This document shows, in pieces, positions 1 through 6,494 of a DNA stretch of 64,000 nt (position 1 is its first letter; each line of letters begins with the position of its first letter). The position numbers and the translations under genes are program-made. The notes beneath the pieces are model-generated. The model did not search any database and had not been told where the DNA came from. It saw only the letters and a list, made by a program, of their open reading frames with translations. The stretch lies in contig JAGACK010000014.1 in assembly GCA_017614155.1 (NCBI GenBank), positions 49,723 through 113,722 on the forward strand, read 5' to 3'. The stretch is from Lachnospiraceae bacterium. GTDB taxonomy: Bacteria; Bacillota; Clostridia; Lachnospirales; Lachnospiraceae.

Positions 1-707
1 TTTCGATCAATTCGGGAGAGATCCTGGGCATAGCCGGCATCTCGGGCTGCGGCCAGAAGGAGCTGCTCGAGGCCATCGCAGGCTTGCAGAAGGTTGATTC
101 GGGCTCGATAATATATATCGATGATGACGGGACCGAAAAGGAACTGGTCGGCATGGATCCCGTGAAGATAAAAAATCTCGGGGTGTCTTTAAGTTTCGTT
201 CCCGAGGATCGACTCGGCATGGGGCTTGTGGGCAACATGGATCTGTCCGACAACATGATGCTCAGAAGCTTCAGGGAAGGCAGCGGGGTTTTTACTGACA
301 GGAAGGAGCCCCACAAAAGAGCCGAAAAGATCGTCAAGCAGCTGCATGTCGATACGCCCGGCATAGAGACTCCGGTGCGCAGGCTTTCCGGCGGAAATAT
401 CCAGAAGATACTGGTGGGCAGGGAGCTTTACCAGCGCCCGAAGGTTCTGATGACGGCTTACGTGGTCAGGGGCCTTGACATCAACTCCTCATACACCATT
501 TACGATCTGATAGTTTTTCAGAAGCTTGCCGGCACGGCAGTGATCTTTGTCGGCGAGGACCTGGATGTCCTGCTGCAGATCTCAGACCGGGTCGCGGTGC
601 TGTGCGACGGCCACATCAACGGCGTCCTTGACGGCAGAAAGGCGACGAAGAGCGAGGTGGGACTCCTCATGACATCGTTAAAGGAGGGGACGCGCGATGG
701 AGAATAA
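1..707 (+). CDS. Nucleoside/simple-sugar ABC transporter ATPase, C-terminal part
   Basis: The reading frame is open from base 3 and runs off the left edge, so only the second ATP-binding half of a two-NBD protein is present. It shows a degenerate P-loop region (GISGCGQKEL), the ABC signature LSGGNIQK, a Walker B-like stretch ending RGLD and a GEDLD switch region. This is the pattern of the ATPases of BMP-type nucleoside importers (NupO/YufO-like) and of sugar RbsA relatives. It energises the two permeases that follow. Its stop overlaps the next start by 11 bases, which indicates one operon. The substrate is inferred from the permease type only; the binding lipoprotein would lie upstream of the window. 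Confidence 0.9.
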   Translation, partial: SINSGEILGIAGISGCGQKELLEAIAGLQKVDSGSIIYIDDDGTEKELVGMDPVKIKNLGVSLSFVPEDRLGMGLVGNMDLSDNMMLRSFREGSGVFTDRKEPHKRAEKIVKQLHVDTPGIETPVRRLSGGNIQKILVGRELYQRPKVLMTAYVVRGLDINSSYTIYDLIVFQKLAGTAVIFVGEDLDVLLQISDRVAVLCDGHINGVLDGRKATKSEVGLLMTSLKEGTRDGE

Positions 708-1779
708 GCAGAGAACGCCCCTGTTTCATCTTGCAAAAAGGGAAGAGCTGTCAAAGGGCAGGAAGCTTGTCATCAGGCTTATCTCGATAGTCGCGGCGCT
801 TTTATTATGCGCAGTCATAACCGCGCTGGCGACAGGCATCAACCCTTTGCAGGTGTACGGTTCCATAATCAGCGGCGCCTTCGGGAGCGCCAGAAAGACA
901 TGGATCACGCTGCAGGATCTGTCCATCCTGCTCCTCATATCAGTGGCCCTCACTCCGGCCTTTACCATGAGATTCTGGAATATCGGAGGCGAAGGACAGG
1001 TCCTCATGGGGGGACTTGCCACCGCTGCGTGCATGATACTGCTGGAAAACAAGGTGCCGAGCGTCCTTATTATGCTGATCTCCTTTGTGGCCGCGGTCGC
1101 AGCAGGCGCGCTCTGGGGCCTGATCCCGGCTGTCTGCAAGGCTTTGTGGAATACAAACGAGACGCTGATGACGCTGATGATGAACTATATCGCAACCCAG
1201 CTGGTATCGTTTTTCATCATCATCTGGGAGGTGCCGAAGGGTTCGGGAAAGATCGGCATCATCAACCAGAACACGCATGACGGCTGGCTGGTACAGCTTT
1301 TCGGGTCGAAATACATGCTGGCGATCACGGTTTCGATCCTGGTCACGGTATTCATGTATGTGTACTTAAATTACAGCAAGCACGGCTACGAGATCAGGGT
1401 GGTCGGACAGAGCATCAACACCGCAAAATATGTCGGGATCAACACGGGGAAGGTCATAATAAGGACGATGCTGCTTTCGGGCGCGCTCTGCGGACTTGCG
1501 GGGCTGCTGCTCGTCGGTTCCATAAACCACACGATCACAACGACGATCGCGGGCGGACAGGGCTTTACCGCTGTAATGGTCTCGTGGATGGCAAAATTCA
1601 ACCCTTTCACGATGGTTCCGTGCGCGCTTCTCATCGTGTTCATGGAGCGCGGCGCAGGCGAGATCGCTACCAACTTCAGCCTGAACCCGTCCTTTGCGGA
1701 CATAATGACCGGCATCATACTGTTTTTCATCATAGGATGCGAGTTTTTCATAAACTACAGGATCAAGATCAAAAAATGA
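697..1779 (+). CDS. ABC transporter permease (NupP/YufP-like)
   Basis: The 360-residue protein is very hydrophobic with about nine or ten membrane segments. It carries the BPD_transp_2 pattern of branched-chain amino acid/ribose/nucleoside permeases, with MRFWNIGGEGQ near residue 90 and the loop GQSINTAKYVGIN near residue 240 that contacts the ATPase. It starts at an ATG after AAAGGAGGGG and overlaps the ATPase gene. It forms the membrane channel together with the second permease downstream. The family is confident; nucleoside specificity is inferred from family resemblance. Confidence 0.92.
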   Translation: MENKQRTPLFHLAKREELSKGRKLVIRLISIVAALLLCAVITALATGINPLQVYGSIISGAFGSARKTWITLQDLSILLLISVALTPAFTMRFWNIGGEGQVLMGGLATAACMILLENKVPSVLIMLISFVAAVAAGALWGLIPAVCKALWNTNETLMTLMMNYIATQLVSFFIIIWEVPKGSGKIGIINQNTHDGWLVQLFGSKYMLAITVSILVTVFMYVYLNYSKHGYEIRVVGQSINTAKYVGINTGKVIIRTMLLSGALCGLAGLLLVGSINHTITTTIAGGQGFTAVMVSWMAKFNPFTMVPCALLIVFMERGAGEIATNFSLNPSFADIMTGIILFFIIGCEFFINYRIKIKK

Positions 1780-1782
1780 ACC

Positions 1783-1967
1783 GGAGGGACGCTTCTGTGT
1801 CCCGTTTTCCTCCGCTCATACATGAGTTTCTTCGGGGACGCTTCCGCTCGCTCATCACGCAGCGGTGCTAACCTCACAAAAAACGTTCGGAAGCACCGGC
1901 GCTCTTCGAACGCCCCGCAGAAATCTCATGTCTCGCTGCGGAATACGGGACACAGAAGCGTCCCATG
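1783..1967. repeat. 185-bp imperfect foldback element between the two permease genes
   Basis: Positions 1786-1804 (begins GGGACGCTTCTG) and 1946-1964 (ends AGAAGCGTCCC) are exact reverse complements over 19 bases. A second, imperfect pair lies inside: ACATGAGTTTCTTCGGGG near 1820-1840 against CCCCGCAGAAATCTCATGT near 1914-1932. The element fills the gap inside the transporter operon without breaking it. It looks like a small non-autonomous foldback/MITE-like insertion related in style to the REP-like elements elsewhere in the window. Confidence 0.75.
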
Positions 1968-2002
1968 TCACAGTCAAGTGTATTGAAAGAAGGAGTATTA
2001 TC

Positions 2003-2998
2003 ATGACTGGATTTCTATCATTCATACCCAGAGCCGTGGGGCAGGGCATACCTCTGCTTTTCGGATGTACGGGAGAGATAATAACCGAAAAATCGGGCAA
2101 CCTGAACCTGGGTATCCCGGGTGTCATGTATGTCGGCGCGATCAGCGGAGTCATAGGGTCCTTCTTTTATGAAAACTCCGTAGGCGATGGGAGCATGAAC
2201 GGGTTTCTGGCCATAATGATCCCCGTGCTCTGTTCGCTGCTGGGATCGTTCCTCATGGGTATCCTCTACTGCTTCCTGACGGTCACCCTCAGGGCTAATC
2301 AGAATGTGACCGGACTTGCCATGACAACCTTCGGCGTTGGCTTCGGCAATTTCTTCGGAGGGTCGCTCATCAGGCTTTCAAACCTGGATGTCCCGACCAT
2401 CGCGCTTTCAAAGACCAGCGCATATTTCAGCGCAACCCTGCCATTTGCGAAAAAACTGGGGTGGTTTGGCGAGATCTTTCTGTCATATGGCTTCCTGGCC
2501 TATACAGGAGTTATCATAGCTGTTGCGACAGCTGTATTTCTGAAAAAGAGCAGGGCAGGACTGCATCTTCGCGCAGTGGGAGAAAGCCCTGCGACAGCCG
2601 ATGCCATGGGCATCAATGTCACAGCCTACAAATACAACGCCACAGTCACAGGCTGCATGATCGCCGGACTGGGAGGTCTTTATTATGTGATGGATTATGC
2701 CAGCGGAGTCTGGTCAAATGATGCCTTCGGAGACAGAGGGTGGCTTGCGATCGCGCTCGTCATCTTCACCATCTGGAAGGCTGACATAGGGATCCTGGCA
2801 TCCTTCCTCTTCGGAGGTCTCTATATACTCTATCTCTATATTCCGACGGGCATGGAGCACATGGAGCTCAAGGAGCTCTACAAGATGATCCCGTATGTGG
2901 TCACAAGCATAGTGCTCATAGTCACCAGTATGCGAAACCGCCGCGAGGACCAGCCTCCCGCATCTTTGGGTCTGAATTATTTCCGCGAGGAAAGATGA
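2003..2998 (+). CDS. ABC transporter permease (NupQ/YufQ-like)
   Basis: The 331-residue membrane protein is the second permease of the importer. It carries GIPLLFGCTGEIITEKSGN near the N-terminus, typical of the NupQ half of BMP-type nucleoside importers, and the loop AVGESPATADAMGINV near residue 195. The ATG at 2003 is chosen because AAGGAGT precedes it by a normal distance and it begins at the conserved N-terminus. The frame is open back to 1865, but that extension translates part of the foldback element and is not protein-like. It pairs with the permease at 697-1779. Confidence 0.92.
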   Translation: MTGFLSFIPRAVGQGIPLLFGCTGEIITEKSGNLNLGIPGVMYVGAISGVIGSFFYENSVGDGSMNGFLAIMIPVLCSLLGSFLMGILYCFLTVTLRANQNVTGLAMTTFGVGFGNFFGGSLIRLSNLDVPTIALSKTSAYFSATLPFAKKLGWFGEIFLSYGFLAYTGVIIAVATAVFLKKSRAGLHLRAVGESPATADAMGINVTAYKYNATVTGCMIAGLGGLYYVMDYASGVWSNDAFGDRGWLAIALVIFTIWKADIGILASFLFGGLYILYLYIPTGMEHMELKELYKMIPYVVTSIVLIVTSMRNRREDQPPASLGLNYFREER

Positions 2999-3000
2999 GT

Positions 3001-3029
3001 GGAGACAAAAGGACCGTCCCCCTGTCTCC
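3001..3029 (-). repeat. REP-like palindrome, single copy
   Basis: This is a 29-bp copy of the dispersed element whose ends are GGAGACA and TGTCTCC and whose core is GGAC-G-GTCC. It lies two bases after the permease stop codon and could act as a 3' hairpin for that transcript. Confidence 0.8.
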
Positions 3030-3070
3030 CTGTCGGTGATTGACCGGCAGTAATGTTTTTGTTAGAATCA

Positions 3071-3149
3071 AAATCGTAAAGAATCGTAAAAGAAATATGA
3101 AATCGTAAAGAATCGTAAAAGAAATATGAAATCGTAAAGAATCGTAAAA
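3071..3149 (+). repeat. 29-bp tandem repeats directly upstream of the ATPase gene
   Basis: There are two full copies and one partial copy of a 29-base unit starting at 3071, 3100 and 3129. Each unit contains the half-repeat ATCGTAAA twice, so ATCGTAAA occurs six times. The last copy runs into the ATG at 3150 and no Shine-Dalgarno is visible. The arrangement suggests an operator or iteron read by the ATPase or a partner; this is inference. Confidence 0.8.
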
Positions 3150-4205
3150 ATGAAGAAAAAAGAAATGTCGAAAAATCCATATAATCTTGTGTTCGGAAAG
3201 GAGCCCCTTCAGGTTATTTCCAGAGCAGCACAGATGGCCGAAATACTGGAGAACTATGATGAGGATCCGGCCCTGCAGCAGATTTACATGATAACCGGGA
3301 TCAGAGGCAGCGGAAAAACGGTTTTTATGACTGAAACCGCCAGAGAACTTGGACAGGGAGACGAGTGGATCGTGGTGGAACTGAACCCGGCAGGAAAGCT
3401 TCTTGAGAATCTGGCGGAAAGCCTTGCAAGTGAGAATAATCTGGCAAGGATGTTTCAGAATGCAAAGATAAACCTCTCTTTGTTTGGGATAGGTCTTGAG
3501 GTCAAGGGAAGCGTTCCGGTTTCAAGTATCCAGGTGGCGGTTGCCAAAATGCTTGAAAGCATTAAAAAACACGGAAAGAAAGTCCTCATCTGCATAGATG
3601 AAGTGAGCGTAACGGCCTCGATGAAAGAATTTGCAGGTGCATTCCAGATCTTTTTGAGACAGGACCTGCCGGTTTTCCTTCTTATGACGGGGTTGTATGA
3701 GAATATAAACAACCTTCAGAATGAGGATAATCTGACTTTTTTATACAGAGCTCCCAAAATTGTTCTTAAGCCCCTCAATCTGATGACAATTTCAGAAAAC
3801 TACAGGTGTGTATTGGATATCGATCCTGATAATGCATTAAAAATGGCAAAGCTTACAAAAGGATACCCGTTTGCATTTCAGGTTTTGGGGCATTTTACAT
3901 GGAAGAATGGCAGGGATTATAATAAGGCCCTTCTCCAGGTAAAACAGTATCTTGAAGATTATGTTTATGAAAAGCTGTGGTCGGAGCTTTCAGAGGGAGA
4001 TAAAAAGCTTGCATGCGCTGTTGCGGCATCGGAAAACGGAAGGGCTAAGGAGATTAAGTCCATTTCGGGTCTGTCCGATAATGAATACAGTGTGTATCGT
4101 GATCGTCTTGTAAAGCGCGGTATACTTGACGGAAGCACTCATGGATATGTAGAGTTCACTCTGCCGATGTTTGAAGAATATGTTTCATTTATGAGTCAGA
4201 GATAA
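3150..4205 (+). CDS. AAA ATPase of the ATPase_2/archaeal-ATPase type
   Basis: The 351-residue protein has a clear Walker A (GIRGSGKT, residues 50-57) and Walker B (VLICIDEV, about 145-152), followed by the lid region and a helical C-terminal winged-helix-like part. It belongs to the broad STAND/ATPase_2 group, whose cellular roles are mostly unknown. The start could be ATG 3150, which abuts the repeat block, or ATG 3165 (MSKNPYN). Neither has a good ribosome site, so leaderless or repeat-regulated translation is possible. It is monocistronic and lies in an accessory region full of gene fragments. Confidence 0.85.
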   Translation: MKKKEMSKNPYNLVFGKEPLQVISRAAQMAEILENYDEDPALQQIYMITGIRGSGKTVFMTETARELGQGDEWIVVELNPAGKLLENLAESLASENNLARMFQNAKINLSLFGIGLEVKGSVPVSSIQVAVAKMLESIKKHGKKVLICIDEVSVTASMKEFAGAFQIFLRQDLPVFLLMTGLYENINNLQNEDNLTFLYRAPKIVLKPLNLMTISENYRCVLDIDPDNALKMAKLTKGYPFAFQVLGHFTWKNGRDYNKALLQVKQYLEDYVYEKLWSELSEGDKKLACAVAASENGRAKEIKSISGLSDNEYSVYRDRLVKRGILDGSTHGYVEFTLPMFEEYVSFMSQR

Positions 4206-4249
4206 GGTCCTTATGTCTCCTTTTCGGTTTTCCTCCATGAGCCCCGGTT

Positions 4250-4278
4250 TTTACATTAATGTACGGTAATGGTATAAT
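4250..4278 (+). promoter_or_regulatory. Sigma-A promoter of the Uma2 gene
   Basis: TTTACA at 4250-4255 is followed 17 bases later by TATAAT at 4273-4278, preceded by TGG (extended -10). It lies 45 bases upstream of the ATG at 4323. The preceding 45 bases closely resemble the region 22305-22355 upstream of the second surface protein. Confidence 0.75.
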
Positions 4279-4322
4279 ACTGTCAGTGGCTTTTGCGGAA
4301 ATTCTTTATGAAAGGAGCCTTT

Positions 4323-4874
4323 ATGCCGGCAGAAAGAGTACCGGAACTTCATACTACAGAGGATTATTATAATACACCGGAGGGTGCGAGGATCGAGCTC
4401 ATACATGGCGTGTTCTATGATATGGCCACGCCGAGCAGGATACATCAGGGGCTGGTCATGGAACTCAGTTCGACAATACGGGAGCACATAAGGAAAAAAG
4501 GTGGAGACTGCAAGGTATATCCCGCGCCTTTTTCCGTTCAGCTGAGCGAAAACGATGATACGATAGTCGAGCCCGATGTGACTGTTATCTGTGATCCAAA
4601 GAAGCTTACTGACAGAGGATGCCTCGGCGCTCCCGACTGGATCATAGAGATAATCTCTCCGAGTAATGCGTCACACGATTATATCACAAAACTCAATCTC
4701 TATATGAACGCAGGAGTCAGGGAGTACTGGATCATCGATCCGGAAACAGAAACCGTTGCCGTATACAAAAAGGATAACTGGGCTCCGAAGGCTTATACCT
4801 TTGAGGATGCCGTAGGCCCCGGGATATACGACGATCTGGTCATAGACTTTTCAGGAATAAAGGATCGGATCTGA
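4323..4874 (+). CDS. Uma2-family PD-(D/E)XK endonuclease-like protein (DUF820)
   Basis: The 183-residue protein contains the Uma2/DUF820 pattern: ARIELIHGVFYDM, the acidic VEPDVTVICD and PDWIIEIISPS motifs that form the nuclease site, and REYWIIDPE. Start 4323 is chosen because AAAGGAG lies 6 bases upstream; an in-frame ATG at 4308 would hide that site. Uma2 proteins are predicted nucleases with no settled role and are often mobile. A paralogue fused to an HTH lies at 35404-36207 and shares the same motifs. Confidence 0.9.
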   Translation: MPAERVPELHTTEDYYNTPEGARIELIHGVFYDMATPSRIHQGLVMELSSTIREHIRKKGGDCKVYPAPFSVQLSENDDTIVEPDVTVICDPKKLTDRGCLGAPDWIIEIISPSNASHDYITKLNLYMNAGVREYWIIDPETETVAVYKKDNWAPKAYTFEDAVGPGIYDDLVIDFSGIKDRI

Positions 4875-4901
4875 TAATAAAATAATTCCGGAACAAGTAC
4901 T

Positions 4902-4934
4902 TTGGTATGTGTTCAGACCACCGAAAATAGTGTG
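4902..4934 (+). repeat. Dispersed 33-40 bp repeat, copy 1
   Basis: The stretch beginning TTTGGTATGTGTTCAGACC recurs at 13974-14013 and 22359-22400. Here it lies downstream of the Uma2 gene and is truncated on its right side. Confidence 0.8.
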
Positions 4935-4945
4935 GGATTCAATGG

Positions 4946-4974
4946 GAGACAGGGGGACGGTCCTTTTGTCTCCT
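4946..4974 (+). repeat. REP-like palindrome, single copy
   Basis: A full 29-bp copy with GGAGACA and TGTCTCC ends, directly after dispersed repeat copy 1. Confidence 0.8.
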
Positions 4975-5000
4975 GTCACAACCATAGAAGCTGTTTGTCG

Positions 5001-5171
5001 CTAATTTTTCAAACATCCAATAGGAATAACAAATACACCGTCTTCACATTTATACCCAAATGGCGTTCCGGTAAGAACGATCTTTAGATCAGGCAATCTG
5101 AGCGGAGCCTGCTTCTCATTAGCATTGTATTCTGTTACTAATCTTTCGATTTTTACAGACTTCTGCAATAG
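5001..5171 (-). pseudogene. C-terminal remnant of a protein, possibly an AAA ATPase
   Basis: On the minus strand an open frame of about 55 codons ends at 5001 and contains LRLPDLKIVLTGTPFGY and VFVIPIGCLKN. It reads like the end of a real protein but has no start. The 23-bp repeats at 5177-5246 lie exactly where an upstream control region would be. My reading is a gene reduced to its last 50-odd codons by deletion. The ATPase assignment is weak and rests on the repeat context and the terminal motif. Confidence 0.45.
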
Positions 5172-5176
5172 TTAAC

Positions 5177-5246
5177 GAAGAGATTTGTGGCATTTTGACG
5201 AAGAAATTTGCTGTAAAATGATGAAGAGATTTGTGGCATATTGACG
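5177..5246. repeat. Three tandem 23-bp repeats
   Basis: Units start at 5177, 5200 and 5223, exactly 23 bases apart. They share the core GAAGAGATTTGTGGCAT (copy 2 is diverged: GAAGAAATTTGCTGTAA). They lie upstream of the minus-strand remnant at 5001-5171 and resemble in layout the repeats in front of the ATPase at 3150. Confidence 0.8.
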
Positions 5247-5265
5247 GACAATTTGTACCAGTCAA

Positions 5266-5346
5266 GAAAAGTAGACATGTTAAGAAATTGCATATCTTTG
5301 AAATGATGGAAGTGGGATCGAAAGCGCTCAGTAATAGTCAAAGATA
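5266..5346 (+). pseudogene. Decayed 3' end of a copy of the gene at 12380-13429
   Basis: The last 17 codons here (VGSKALSNSQR then stop) match the C-terminus VESKALSNSQR of the last gene of the ExbBD-like operon. The nucleotide match is near-perfect from GATGGAAGTGG to CAAAGATAGAC. Further upstream the match weakens, with a 2-base deletion. No other part of that operon is seen here, so this is a relic of a second copy or of a rearrangement. Confidence 0.75.
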
Positions 5347-5618
5347 GACTGTATCATATCGCAGATCCGTATCAGCTCAGGATATGTGACGCTTCCGACT
5401 GAATGGAACCGTCTGGCGTTCAGGTCGGTGACCTTCATATTGTCGCATATCACATATTCGTTTTCGCTGATACGCAGCTTCAGGGTACATTCCGGTTCTT
5501 CCGGTGCCACCGGGCATACTACGACGGATCCGGTCTTATTATATGTATCCTTGCTGACGACAACGGCCTTTTTAAATCTTATCCCTTCGATCATTATGAT
5601 CTCGCCCTGTTCTACCAT
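5328..5618 (-). CDS. MazF/PemK-like toxin
   Basis: The 96-residue protein fits the PemK/MazF family of mRNA interferases: FKKAVVVSKDTYNKTGSVVVCPV at the N-terminus, then DNMKVTDLNARR and a C-terminal helix. It begins 7 bases inside the end of the antitoxin gene, the usual coupled toxin-antitoxin layout. Two starts are possible, ATG 5618 and ATG 5594 (MIEGIRF). Its stop codon lies inside the relic at 5266-5346, so the extreme C-terminus may have been shaped by that insertion. Target sequence is unknown. Confidence 0.8.
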   Translation of the reverse strand: MVEQGEIIMIEGIRFKKAVVVSKDTYNKTGSVVVCPVAPEEPECTLKLRISENEYVICDNMKVTDLNARRFHSVGSVTYPELIRICDMIQSIFDYY

Positions 5619-6079
5619 ATCTCGTTCCCCACGGGTTCACCCCAGTCAAGTTCACCTGATACTTTAAGTGCTTCGCCTGATTCATCAATATAATCTTCAA
5701 GCTTTTTGTGTGAAAAACAAAAACCCGAATCCAAAAGCTCCTTAACCTGCTCGTCGGTCAGATCATCCAACGCGCGCATTTCAAGAGTCCTCACTTTCTT
5801 ATCATAAGAGGCAAGCCGTGACATCTGCCTTGTCGCGGCCGGCTCATTTTCTGTAATGACAAATAGTTCTCCGGTCCGGACATTAAAGTAATCTTCAAGT
5901 TTTTTTATCTGAGCCTGACCCGGAAGGGTCCTGCCGTTGATCCAGTCGCAGAAGGTTGTGTATCTGATGTCAAGTTCCCTGCACAGTTCCTTTCTGGTCT
6001 TGTTTTTTTCTTTCATATATGTCCGTAGGTTGTTTGAAAAAACGGTTTTCATTCCGCTGTCGGATGTGTTTTCCTGCAT
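5612..6079 (-). CDS. HTH (XRE-type) antitoxin of the MazF/PemK-like pair
   Basis: The 155-residue protein has an N-terminal helix-turn-helix (NNLRTYMKEKNKTRKELC... YTTFCDWINGR, residues about 15-60) and a C-terminal acidic tail (EDYIDESGEALKVSGELDWGE) suited to neutralise the toxin. Start 6079 is chosen because AAAGGAA lies just upstream and the protein begins at a natural point; the frame is open to 6220 but this would translate the operator. It should repress its own promoter through the palindromes at 6098-6134. Confidence 0.85.
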   Translation of the reverse strand: MQENTSDSGMKTVFSNNLRTYMKEKNKTRKELCRELDIRYTTFCDWINGRTLPGQAQIKKLEDYFNVRTGELFVITENEPAATRQMSRLASYDKKVRTLEMRALDDLTDEQVKELLDSGFCFSHKKLEDYIDESGEALKVSGELDWGEPVGNEIW

Positions 6080-6097
6080 GGCGTTCCTTTCTGAAAA

Positions 6098-6134
6098 TAC
6101 GAAAATATCGTATTTATTATACGAAAATATCGTA
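6098..6134. promoter_or_regulatory. Twin operator of the toxin-antitoxin operon
   Basis: The 15-mer TACGAAAATATCGTA occurs at 6098-6112 and again at 6120-6134. Each has TACGA/TCGTA arms around an AAATA centre, and the centres are 22 bases apart, about two helical turns. It lies directly upstream of the antitoxin start, as expected for cooperative autoregulation. Confidence 0.85.
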
Positions 6135-6161
6135 CACAGGTCAAGAGAAGAGCGGAGGGGG

Positions 6162-6224
6162 ACGGTGAGCAGGACCTTTGCCATCGACCCTGATACCTCG
6201 TCTGCCGTCAGGGTTACCAAATAA
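6162..6224 (+). pseudogene. Fragment of a surface-protein repeat domain
   Basis: Twenty codons (TVSRTFAIDPDTSSAVRVTK then stop) match the segment VSKTFTIDPDISSAVTVTL found in both giant surface proteins (around 20530 and 25142). It is a stranded piece of a third copy. Confidence 0.8.
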
Positions 6225-6254
6225 GATGTATGGAGGGCGTACCCCTGTCTTCCC

Positions 6255-6368
6255 TTAACTCGGCTAAATTCGACTCGATCGAAACCGAATAAAACCTTGC
6301 AAAAGAAAGAGGATATTTTATTATATATTTAGCATTAGTTCGATAAACACCGAGTCGAAAGGAACCGA
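6255..6368 (+). repeat. Degenerate direct and inverted repeats upstream of an ATPase fragment
   Basis: The words GACTCGATCGAAACCGAAT (6272-6290) and GAGTCGAAAGGAACCGAAT (6352-6370) are near copies, and AACTCGG/CCGAGT give an inverted relation. The second copy runs into the ATG at 6369, the same arrangement as at 3071-3150. Confidence 0.55.
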
Positions 6369-6449
6369 ATGAAATTTATTGGAAGAGATACACAGCTAAG
6401 GCAATTAACAAATGAGATATCTTCTGAAGAAATGCTTATATCGGGATGA
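6369..6449 (+). pseudogene. N-terminal fragment of an ATPase_2-type gene
   Basis: The 26-codon frame MKFIGRDTQLRQLTNEISSEE ends at a stop after MLISG. MKFIGR(D/E)xxL is the usual N-terminus of ATPase_2/DUF234 proteins, compare KKKLIGRTKEYLRL at 57622. The P-loop and everything after it is missing. Confidence 0.6.
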
Positions 6450-6494
6450 CACAAAACTGAAGCTTAAGGCTTTTGACAAGGAGACAGGGGGATT

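Noticed and set aside
1865-2002. N-terminal extension of the second permease
   Set aside because: The extra frame translates the foldback element and is not membrane-protein-like; a good ribosome site precedes 2003.
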